Notes under the pieces: model-generated
Told to the model about the DNA's origin: nothing
Databases searched by the model: none
The model's input: the letters and a program-made list of their open reading frames with translations, nothing else
Assembly (NCBI GenBank): GCA_973895155.1
Contig: OZ316893.1
Coordinates: 6,386,001 to 6,450,000 of the forward strand
Source: Marsupella aquatica
Taxonomy: Eukaryota > Marchantiophyta
Direction of reading: 5' to 3'
DNA length: 64,000 nucleotides
Made by a program: the position numbers and the translations under genes
Shown: piece by piece, positions 33,103 to 42,760 of the stretch
Position numbering within the stretch: the first letter of the stretch is position 1
How the letters are laid out: each line of letters opens with the position of its first letter

Positions 33103-36100
33103 ATGGGTCCTAGTGGGAAGAGTGGATCTGCCGAGGAAAGTCTCATGACAAGCCTCACGAACGCGATTTGGACAAGCAAAGACATTTGTGAAGAGGTCAA
33201 GTTCATCAAGAAACCGTGGTACTTCCGTGACGCCAGGTTACAATCCAAGGATATGGCAGACTGTGAGTCTCCTATCCTTTGGGTCCAGATGCAAAAATCC
33301 GCAAAGGTTACTCTCTCGTTTGGCCCCGTCGTTGGTGTGGCGATCTGTGAGTACTTGATTAGCCAGGGAGAGGGAAAAAGTGTTGAAAGAGGGTCTGAGT
33401 TTCTTGACAATGTGTGGAGGCAAGGGATTCACCTCTATCATTGTCACCATGGAGAACTTTCTTGAGAAATTCCTTGAGAGTTACCCTGAAGACGCGCTTG
33501 TCGCGGAAGTTAGGTCAGGAAAAGTAATTAATCTTATGGGCCCAGCTTGGGTGTGCCAGTTTGTCCAAGATTGTGATCTCATCATGCTACCAAGGGTGAA
33601 TGTAGAGTACAAGAGGCTCACAGGTGAAGAATTCAGACCCATCCGGAAAATAGTTATTAAGAGGCCTTGTTCTAATGGGAGTGGATCTTCATCGGCAAAA
33701 AGTGCTGGAGGTACGGCTTTGGACGAGCCCAAAAGTGGTTCGAGGAAGGGAAGTGGTAGGGGAAAGGGAGAGGGAACATCAGGGAAGATGTTGCTGGTCC
33801 CTTCGAGGGCGGGAGAAGGGGCAGCGGCAATCATCGAGGTTGTGCAGCCGATGCAGGTATAGGCGTTTCGGAAGCGCCTTACATAAATGTAAGCAAGAGT
33901 AGAGAATCTGAGGGATCGGGGCCATCTGGTTCTGGAGTTAGCGTTAAGAGAAAGAGAACAGGCTGGAGTTTATCCACAGCCCCGGAAGGAGTGGAAGCTT
34001 CGATCGATATGGAGCCTCCAGTGATTGACGAGCATTTGCCTCGTTCAGATATACAAGCCAAAGTTCGATCGGTAAGTGCTACCAAACTTTGATTTTCTAT
34101 TGACAAAAGAGGATTCCGATAAAAGTCTCGTTGTTTCTTTCGTAATCTAATTTCAAACGGCGTTTTCTAGATTGATGAAGAGGAGGAGACTGCTCTTTTG
34201 ATGTATGAGATTGACGCCATCAAAGCGGAGCTCAGTCTGCTGATGCAGCGAAGGGTTCAAAGGACAACTGTCCTCTTGCATGTCGACAATTTGATTTTTG
34301 ATGAAGCTGGAGAGAAGTCAACTTTGATCAGACCAGTGGACAAATTGCATGTGGAGAATATCAAGATTCTTCTAAGGAAAAACCCCACTAACTTCAACGC
34401 ACCGTTTGTGCTATGTGTGGATCCGGAGGATTGTCCCAAATCGAGGATTGGGACATTCTAAAGTCCAGAGTATGGAAGTATAGAATTATTGGAGGAAATC
34501 ATGGTGCTCGGGAAAGGCCGAGTTGTATAAAATGTATGGGAAGCAGATTTATGGTGAGCTGGAAGCTTGGGTATACGCAGGACTTACCAAGTCGGAGGTC
34601 CGAAAGTTGGGCTTCCAGCACAATTATGACCAGGAGTATAGGAAGAACATGACTCATATTGATAGAGTTTGTGCGTGCCACAATATCTTTGTTGAAATGG
34701 ATGTAGGATCAAACAAGGATGTTCGCGAAGCTTGTTGTTAGGAATGTATGCTGGAATACACTCCCGGTGTTCATGACAGCATGGCCAAACATGACCCAAC
34801 ATTCCAGATTGCTTTTTGAACGGGTGAAATTTGGGATCTTCAGGAGAAAGTTTTCCAGATGTGGGAGAAGGGGACTGTCTTGGGACAACCCAAAAAGATC
34901 GTGGCAACAACAAATGCAAAGGGAAAGGTTAAACCTTTAATGCTGAAAGAGATTAAAATGAATAAACTTGCAGGTGACCTCAATTTAAATACTTTTCGAG
35001 GCCTTCAAGGACAGTCAACTAAGGAGCATGTTAAGCGGCTCTTGAATAGGGTCATTGGGAAAGTGATCACCTTGGATCAAATGCACAAGGAAGGGGAAAA
35101 GCTGAAAAAACTTTCCACGGTGAAGAAATTATTCTTGCAGATATCTAGGCAGCCTGACTGGGCAACTTGCAGAGAAATGTTTCCAAATGAGATGGATGTT
35201 TCCGTCCTAGGAACATGGGCAGAGAAGTTGAGCGAAGCGGTAAGCACCCGTCTCTCCCCGAGATTTTATCGGCCTTGCCATTCCATTAGTAGATTTTGCA
35301 TTTCTCGTTCCATTCAAAAATCATCGTGAGATTTTTATCGGCCTTGCCATTCCATCAGTACATTTTGCATAACTCGTTTCATTCCCAAGATTTTTAACGG
35401 CTTTCGTATTCGTTAAGCGATTTCATTCTGATTGGAATTATGTGCGACCTTTGTTACAGCTGAAGATTGGGTCGAAGCGGAAAAATAAAGTTGTTCCACC
35501 TGTGCAATATAATTTGGCGGGGGAGGTTATTGTTCCCTCCGCTGACATCCCGTATGTGTTCAAGAATTTTGTGCTTGCTGCAATTGATCGGTACAACCGG
35601 CTCCAGGCGCTAGGCGAGGACGGACGAGAAGCCGTGGAGCAAATATGGAAAAATGCTGACGGAGATTCTTTCCCTTACTATCTCCATGTTGGGGATGTTC
35701 AAATTTTGGATTCTTTTGTGGAGGCAAAACCTTACACTCTTGCCATCGCCGACATTCCGTATGGTTTTAATGCGCCTGGTTCAGAGTTTGATGAAGTGTC
35801 CTTCACGGAAATGGACGTTGTAGATATGGTGAGAAGTTTTTTGAACATGACAGCTGCTAAGCAGTGGAGGTTTGTTGTGATCCATTCATTATAGCAAACA
35901 AATATGGTCATGTCTGCGCTCGAGACTGTGTGCAACTGTGGGGTTGAGTCTGGAATTTGGGAGAAGACCAACATTCATTAGCGTCCCGCCGGTGCTCGAT
36001 TGGCGTGGGGTTTTGAAAACTGGTTGATGGGATTCTACAGCGAGGAAGGCATCTGGAACATGAACATGTACAATTTCCAACCGGATGAGTCTCGCATCAA

Positions 36101-36557
36101 TATCATCAAGGTTCCATGTGTAACCAAAAAGTCTGTTGATCCGTTGGGCTATGTTGTGAACCCGTACCAAAAGCTTGTTGGTTTGGGTGCTTCATTTGTT
36201 ACTCATTTCTCGGAGAAAAATGAGTGGGTTATGGATCTTTGCTGCGGAACCAGATCCATGTTAGCTGCGGCTCTTCTCAATTCTCGCTAGGGTTGTGCGG
36301 TCGATAAAAGTGCTGCGCAGATTGATTTTGTGAGACATCGGATTATGACTCTAGAGTCAAACTGGAATTTATATGATGAAGCACAGATTGAAGGGCAAGG
36401 CGGCGAAGGTCTAGAGATTCAACCACCGATTGGAGGCCAATTGGGAACATTGGGGACTTTGACTTTCACTGTTGAAGTCGTGAAGGAGGTCGAGAATGAA
36501 GAAGAAGCCAAAAAACCTCCCAAAACGCCTAATGAGGATGATCTCAATGACATGTAA
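33103..36557 (+). pseudogene. ParB-like domain fused to N6/N4 DNA methyltransferase, degenerate
   Basis: Starts at ATG 33103 (MGPSGKSGSAEES). Parts: unknown N-terminal domain (DICEEVKFIKKPWYFRD, NLMGPAWVCQFVQD), Gly/Ser/Lys-rich linker, intron 34072-34170, then a ParB/sulfiredoxin-like domain (IRPVDKLHVENIKILLRKNP, RIIGGNHGAR as the G-x-H/R-R-x-A box, helical KMYGKQIYGELEAWVY). A spacer and intron 35240-35459 follow, then a beta-class methyltransferase: LHVGDVQILDSF, catalytic motif DIPYGF (family D/N/S-P-P-Y), and after it NPYQKLVGLGASF (motif X) and DLCCGTRS (motif I; family DPFxGSGS). Acidic tail. Stops: TAG 34739, TGA 34817, TAG 35892, TAG 35979, TAG 36288. Frameshifts near 33395, 34455 and 34505. 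ParB-methylase fusions are familiar in phages and bacteria; here spliceosomal introns show long residence in a eukaryote. Confidence 0.72.
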
Positions 36558-36559
36558 CT

Positions 36560-37015
36560 GGATTAGGAAATTGTTATCTGGTTGTATGATAGTTAGGTTA
36601 GGTTAGTTTAGGTTATGTTAGATTATGTCAGTCCCACTTCTCAATATTCGGAGAATGGAGTGTGATAAATTTATCGCAATTATGTTTGAACCCGATAAAT
36701 TTATTGGACATTGCATTCTACTCTCTTTTTTGTCACGGTGTTCTAGCTGGGGACTTATCGGACTTTGCATTCCACGCTCTAGCTATTCCACTCCCTTATT
36801 TGTCACGATGTTCTAGCTGGGGGAATGGAGTTGTCGATAATATCGGACTTTGCATTCCACGCTCTAGCTAGTTAGTCATTACAATCAATTCAAAAAAAGA
36901 TATAATTATAGCTTTGGAGAACAACATACTTAGTCCCAGATGTTCACGACTGCGATCATCCTCATGGGAATGATAACCAGCTTAACGATAACCATTATAA
37001 CTTAAAACCTTTACA
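36560..37015. other. Convergence zone with palindrome variants
   Basis: Non-coding gap between the two converging units. It contains TGATAAATTTATCG (36663), CGATAAATTTATTG (36693) and a near-duplicate of a GTCACGRTGTTCTAGCTGGGG...CATTCCACGCTCTAGCTA segment at about 36735-36790 and 36802-36872. Probably the two 3' UTRs. Confidence 0.6.
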
Positions 37016-40000
37016 CTAGCTTCTACTATCAACGACTATAGTGTCCATCATTGCATTTTGAATGATTCGTCTTGTTTGTACAGGGAGAGTACTATTTGCC
37101 AATAACGCAAAGTTATATGCATAAACTGCAGTTTCTGCTAGGGACAGTTCATCCTCCAGTACTTTGTTAGACAAAGCCTCTTTCTCCGGATAATATTTGC
37201 CTTCAATTGCAGACTCCTCTTCCGAATCCATTGCATACCAAGTGATTTTAATTCGCTCGGGGATGTCGTTAATTTTTGTGAAAATCTCAGTCACTTTTGC
37301 CATCCAGAATGGTCTTCCCTTTGGATCCTGATGGGCAGCAACACATATCATTGCAAATTTAGTATTCACCTCTAGATCCTTGAAGTCTCCAATTTCCGTG
37401 ACTTTTCTCCGACTTCCGGAATACATGACTGTCCTCACACCCGCTATTTTATCAACCAAGACAAGTTCCATTGCTGCTTCCGTAGGATTGGTCATAGGTT
37501 CTCTCTGTACGTTTACCTTGGGCCAACTCCAATCAAAACTCCATTGTGCAGGTTTCAAGTGGTGCTGAATCACTTCTTTTTGTTTGTCGAAAAAATGACC
37601 CCACCATAGCCGATCTTTGTCGTCAAAGTAATTGAATTCATCTTCAATTGCTCTCCGATACTTTTGAAGAGTCAAAAATGATTTTGCGCCGCTCGCTTGT
37701 CTTGTTCCTCAGTATCATTCTCTTGATCATCATTGTCTCCTGTCGCTCCCGTGGCCGACTTCAATGCCATTTGTGGTGCGACCCACATTCCAAATGAAGG
37801 AATGTACCAAACAAATTCCACGGGGTCTCCCCAATCTATTGTCGTGGAAAGATGTTTGGCATGGAAGACAGACCGAGCACTCCCATCTTCGAGTACTCTG
37901 GTAATCCGAAATTGTTTCTAAGCACTTATGCCGTGGAGAGTACGCAAAACTTGACCATCCATATCCTTGTCATTTGCTTGATCCTTGTCAGACACAATTT
38001 TTTTGAAATCGGCAACCTCATCGACAAAAAATATTTTTGCCGTAGGATTGTAGGATTCCTCTATGATTGCAGAAAGAGTGTCCAATCGAAAAGCTTTTTG
38101 CTTGTTCAATTTTGAAGAAAACTTGCTAAACATTTGATCAATTTGGTCATGGGTGTGCCCAACCAATAGAAATCCAACCTTTATTTTTTGGAAAGCACCT
38201 ATCTCCACCAACATGTTCAAATATGTCATAAAATATTTATTCTTGTTTTCCCGAGCAGTGTTATCAAGCTAGAGGTAAAGCACTGGAGGGAGCGGACCTT
38301 CCCAGGTATTCAGAATATGCTGAATAACATGGATGGTCAGGTTGCTATCATTGTGAATATTTGGATAGTTCAAAAAAACATTTGAACTTAATTGTTTGTT
38401 GAAGATCAAACAACCCACTACGTGTACAGGGATGAAATACTTCTCATCCATATTCTTTGGACATCGAATGAAATGAGGTAACTCTATCTTCTTTTGATCC
38501 ATTCCATCAATATAGATGCCCAAATATTTCTCCGGACTCTTGTAACATTTGCTCCGGTGCTTTGCTAACTTCTCCCTCTCCACTGCTTGTGCCTTCCAAT
38601 GCTCGTTTAGTAATGTTGAGAATTTTCCTACAATAATAAAAACATTTAGAACTTTGCTGGCCTGACAATGATAAATTTATCGGGTTCAGTATTCAAACAC
38701 TTGATTCGATAACCATAATGTTAAACCATGACAGCGATAAATTTATCGGGATAAGTATTCAAACAATATATTCACACATTACCAAAGAAGAAGCATGGGA
38801 ATACTCAACCCGATAAAATTATCGGGGATAAGTATTCAAACTGTTCAAACGATATATTCACACACATTACCAAAGAAGAAGCATGGGAATACTCAACCCG
38901 ATAAAATTATCGGGAGTAACACACGGGTTTAGAAACTTACTCTTTTCTGCTTCGAGTGTTGCCTTATCACGAAGTGCTTTGAATTTAGTACACGGGGCGC
39001 AGGTGGAGAAACGACTCCTTTTGGGGATGCGCACGCGAGGAAACTCCTTGTTCCAAATGCGAACAAACCACGAATATGTCACGCCTTGTTCTTGGCGCAT
39101 TAGAGTTTCAGACTGGAAGGCATCAAAAACTTATGTTTTTGTCCAATTGTCAGGTAAATGAAAGATATCCTTGTTGGGGAGACTCTCTACATTTGTGGTA
39201 AAAAAATCATCCAACCACTGAACAAGACCAAGATGTGCGGTCGATTTTTCTCTACAAAATGTATCGATCTGTATCCGAGAAAACATGTTCTTCGAGATTT
39301 TTTGGAGACGATTATTTCCTACGGAAAATAATTTCTTAAAACCACTCTGACAAAAGGATCTACCGCTAACTGAGTAACCACTTGCACCGGCATGCCCACC
39401 CTTCACACATTCTCTTAGAAGTACATTCTTCTCTTGGTAGGATAGCCCATAGTAATATGTGCGTTGTTTTGTCACATCTTGCAGACCCAAATTCCTCAGA
39501 CAAAAATTATCACAACATGGATACTTATAAATTTCTTTCATTTTGTTTCTATTCAATTTATCATTTGTCACATTGTCTTTCCTAGTAATTCGGTCTCTAT
39601 CTTTTTTACTAGGCTCATTTGACTTCTCTATAGACTGAAATCCGATGAGAACATTGGCATTTTCCTCTCCTTCAGGTACCTCACGAATAGATGCATCATT
39701 CTCTGCTGAGCTACCATCCTCCATAGATCTCCTCAACACATTTAGAGGGGCACTGAAAAGGTGACTAAAACTATTCCCTTCTACAGCTCCTTCTAAACAT
39801 TCAGACACAACTTGTGCTATGATATCGGATTCTCTATCTCCTTCCTGATCTTCATCCTCTGATCCACTCGACTCATCTGAAAACACAATTGGACTCCGTG
39901 GCTCTCTATACATAACCCGAACACCACTAAGACCTCTCCTCGACACTTGGAGCCTGGAACCAATCACAGTTCGCCCTGGAGAACTTGGAGAATCTGAACG

Positions 40001-40607
40001 GTGAACTATTCACACGTGCAGTCCCAACAACTCCGCAAGCTGCAGGAAAATTGAGCACTTATTGACCACGATTCCCATGGACCATTCGGGAAAGGGCCGA
40101 GTCTGGACAAGTTCGCAATCCAATTCCCTCGCTTGCTCGCACGTCCAGTCCAGGCAATGCAAAGACCGATCGCCATATCGGTCTTTGTATTTCTACCTCC
40201 TGATCCTCACCCGGAGATTGAAAGATCCGTCGTTGAACGTGTGTTGAATGTGGCAACTTGAATGCTGAGTGCGATACGCGTATCGGTTGTCGGATACCCT
40301 CTCCATAACCCGGGATGGATGGCCTGAAGCGACGTCTCGGACCTAAACCTGGGATTGTAATTTTCTCATTCCTTGGCGATGGAACGCTCAAGAGACGACG
40401 CTTCTCAGGTTTACCAGGTGACACATAGTAAGAACTGGGCTCAGAACCAGAACTTGCATCAGAATTGGAATCAGCGTCAGAAAATTCGGGCACTATCTGC
40501 TATGAGAGAGGTAGAGCTTTAAGTATGCGACTTGGCAAACACCGAGCGACAACATTAGGAGAGGATTCAACTGAACTTGAAGGTGAATTTATGTCTGATT
40601 GAGACAT
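37016..40607 (-). pseudogene. DUF7869-type transposase-like protein, degenerate
   Basis: ATG 40607 (MSQSDINSPSS). Parts, reading leftward: Ser-rich acidic N-terminus (TAG at 40502-40500) to 40059; after an intron, 39131-39967 with a Cys-rich zinc-binding-like patch (KYPCCDNFCLRNLG); 38938-39130 with FPRVRIPKRSRFSTCAPCTK; after the palindrome-bearing intron, from about 38628, YLGIYIDGMDQKKIELPHF, then LPPVLYL-TAG-LDNTARENKNKYF (38271-38269), GFLLVGHTHDQIDQMFSKF, a TAG at 37920-37918, and a C-terminal domain (WGDPVEFVWYIPSFGMW, then 37016-37675) after a frameshift near 37680. The DGMDQ, DN-ARENKN and GHTH-x-x-IDQ blocks with conserved acidic residues are the hallmark of DUF7869 proteins, widespread in element-rich eukaryotic genomes and plausibly a DDE-like nuclease. 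The assigned role as transposase is inference. Confidence 0.68.
38660..38915. repeat. Palindromes and 80-bp tandem duplication inside a transposase intron
   Basis: Contains TGATAAATTTATCG (38669), CGATAAATTTATCG (38734) and two CGATAAAATTATCG (38811, 38899). The last two lie in a tandem duplication of about 80 bp sharing ATTACCAAAGAAGAAGCATG. The whole cluster falls between two exons of the minus-strand gene. Confidence 0.85.
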
Positions 40608-40751
40608 GGCTATCCAAGACACTATGGGGCTTTGCATTCCTCCCTCAATTAGGGAAAACGAATGGCTCAACCGACAAAATGTTGCTCCAAGAACACAACT
40701 CCCGAAACTCTACTCTAGATAATGACGCCAAAAACTTATCGGCGGTGGCCC

Positions 40752-40758
40752 TTTTATA
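40752..40758 (-). promoter_or_regulatory. TATA box of the minus-strand unit
   Basis: The minus strand reads CACTATAAAAGGGCC about 150 bp upstream of the transposase ATG (40607). Between this and the right end of the element (41547) no gene is seen; palindrome variants lie at about 40905 and 41038, and a related GTCCGATATAGGTATCGGAC at about 41260. Confidence 0.6.
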
Positions 40759-41547
40759 GTGTCTGTTGAGGGGTTGGCCCACGTGGCCACTTTTGATTGG
40801 CCGTCTCGCTAAACAACAAAATAGCAGAGAAGGGTATAATTCTTGGATTTCCAATTTGATTCTTAAACGTGCATCGTGGAGAAATTATGTAGTTTTGAAA
40901 TTGCAGCGATAAATTTATTTGATGTTGGTATTGCAAAAAGTGTTTTCTTAATATGGATAGTTGCAATTTTGAAATTTAACCAATGAACCAAAAGATCTTA
41001 GTATTGTCGGCAAGTATTTTTGCCGTTCGGAGTTGCCGCGATAATTTTATCGGACTGCGCATTGTTGTTGAGACAACGACATGTTGACTATGCATGTATG
41101 TGGTTACTATGGTCAATTGCGGAGGTAACTGCAAGCTAGGTAAGTTTGACAAACTGTGCGGTAATTTCTTATCGACTATGATGTAAAATAGTTACGGTAA
41201 ATAACCAAAAACTAGGGAAATTGAGATTCGTCCGGAACTTTCATGGTTGAAATCCGAAGTCCGATATAGGTATCGGACTTTGTTTGAAAAGTGGATATGG
41301 ATTTCTAGATAAGACGTTTCATATATCTTTGGAGAGCGTGAATATGAGGTTCTAGCGAACGTTTTTCAGATCTAATTTTTCCTTGATAAATTGAATGTTT
41401 GTGACCATTAATTTCAGTGGTTCGGACCATTCCTGAATTTCCTGATTCAATCCGAACTCCGATACAGATTACATTATTTCCTCAAAAACCTGTTTTTGAT
41501 AAAAAAACCACCGATTTCGCGAGATTCGGCGGAAAATGAAAACACAT

Positions 41548-41556
41548 TTCTCGTTT
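41548..41556. repeat. Target-site duplication, right (9 bp)
   Basis: TTCTCGTTT, the partner of 29534-29542, inside the MULE coding exon. Confidence 0.85.
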
Positions 41557-41692
41557 GTAGATATAGTTCTCGTTCGGTCAGAAATCGTCTTATGCCATGG
41601 TCAACAATTAAGCTTTTTAGCTCCTCAAACGAATCAAACATCTGGCCTATCTTCAATCGAGTAGACCAGTCAGAACCAGTATGGCGACTCAT
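41557..41692 (-). pseudogene. MULE transposase, N-terminal exon
   Basis: It starts at ATG 41692 just after an acceptor-like TTTGTAG and reads MSRHTGSDWSTRLK then GQMFDSFEELKSL, a typical MULE N-terminal segment, to LYLQTR at the target duplication (41548-41556). If the 12-kb insertion and one copy of the duplication are removed, the frame passes without a stop into SVSHFSIGPKLCCMH at 29533, showing that the two pieces were one exon. Confidence 0.8.
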
Positions 41693-41834
41693 CACTGCCC
41701 TACAAATTAAAACAAATCCAATCAAATCTTAGCAGAAAGACTCGGTTGCCACCACATGTTGCAGCAGGCAAGCATAGCTTTTGTCTCGGTTGAAGTAAGC
41801 ACAACATTAATGTCCTCATAGCACCCACCATATC

Positions 41835-42020
41835 CTACAGAAACAGTATACTACAGAGCAAGAAAAGTTCAGCAGCATTGAAATCATACCTTTCCAACAC
41901 AACATGCACTTCTAGAGTTCCAGAGTGAAGAGCGCTCTTGTACATGTATGAAAAGGGTGATCCTTCCAAAGCTCCTTTAGCTTGGCCAGACAAACGTGTA
42001 GCAAGAAACAACTCAATCAA
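41835..42020 (-). CDS. Hypothetical exon upstream of the MULE N-terminus
   Basis: A 61-codon frame, MIELFLATRLSGQAKGALEG onward, ending in VVLER at a possible donor AG/GTATGA (about 41889). It may be a host or MULE 5' exon. No family recognised. Confidence 0.25.
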   Translation of the reverse strand: MIELFLATRLSGQAKGALEGSPFSYMYKSALHSGTLEVHVVLERYDFNAAELFLLCSILFL

Positions 42021-42189
42021 GAGTTCATTTTATCAGATGCAGCCTCGTCGATTCGTTTTGTCATGCAGCAACTTGAGCATTAGCAACATCCTTGCTCGTG
42101 AATGGTGAAGGAGAAACAAATGAGCTCAAGTCTCAGCTTTGCTGGCTGGGGAGGGGGGAGGGATTGATGGAGAACCTGGGTCGCAGTGT

Positions 42190-42760
42190 TGCTGGCTGCG
42201 TTGCCGGGGGGGGGGGAATCGATCGACAAGCTGGGTCCACATTGAAGGCGCGGCCGTGGCCAGGGCTCCCATAGGCAGCTGTAATTGGGGTTCAATGGGG
42301 GGCCTATGTGCGGGGATTGAGGCTGCAAGCTGGGTGGGAGAGAAGGTGTGCTCGCGGCCATGACTCCCACATGGAGGGCCTATGTGCGGGGATTGAGGCT
42401 ACGAGCTGGGTGGGAGAGAAGGTGTGCTCGTGGCCACGACTCCCACATGGAGCTGGAATTGTAGTCGATGGGCCAAACATGGTCCTTAGGTGCACAGTCG
42501 GGCAGGGCAACGAGATCGACCATGGGGGCAGCCAACCCACCCCTGTGTAAGTGGATCCAAGGGTGGTCGCGGTGAAGACGAGGGCACGAGTAGCCGTTTG
42601 ATCTGGACATATGGAGTCGCTACAGCCGTCAGATCCTGAAAACTTAACTCGAGTTACTTTTGTAAACCCATAAGCAAAATCCATGGCATAGTGCTAAATA
42701 GAAAAAACCATGGCAATGTATGTATCATGTCATAAAACAATGGCAATGTAGTAAAACCCA
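42190..42760 (-). repeat. Dispersed repeat, copy B (inverted relative to copy A)
   Basis: Reverse complement of 14724-15235 with small differences: GAAAACTTAACTCGAGTTAC, paired CCATGGCA motifs and TGTCATAAAACAATGGCAAT are shared. It has an extra internal tandem duplication (GGGGATTGAGGCTRCRAGCT at about 42314 and 42388). Copies A and B are about 27 kb apart in opposite orientation. Confidence 0.75.

Larger units (their letters stand above)
29543..41547. mobile_element. 12,005-bp novel element: DUF7869 transposase plus ParB-DNA methyltransferase
   Basis: Inserted in a MULE exon between 9-bp duplications. Its ends, AGCTCGATTCC on the left and ATGTGTTTTC reading in from the right, share only a loose TTCCATTTT / TTTTCATTTT similarity, so terminal inverted repeats are weak or absent. 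Two transcription units converge near 36.6-37.0 kb: plus strand from a TATA box at 29813 and minus strand from one at 40758. The plus unit carries an F-box-like ORF, unknown ORFs and a ParB-methyltransferase protein; the minus unit carries the DUF7869-type transposase. The 14-bp palindrome CGATAAATTTATCG and its variants recur in spacers and introns. Numerous in-frame stops and frameshifts show that this copy is defective. The superfamily is not known to me. Confidence 0.8.

Noticed and set aside
29543-41547. Reassigned genetic code (TAG as Gln) to explain the in-frame stops
   Set aside because: RBR, SDH and the PIF transposase read through with no in-frame stop, TAA never occurs inside frames, TGA is also used, and the same element genes carry frameshifts. 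Mutational decay is simpler.
42083-42684. ORFs on both strands in dispersed repeat B
   Set aside because: Repetitive, mutually overlapping, without domains; the same frames appear partly in copy A with different ends.
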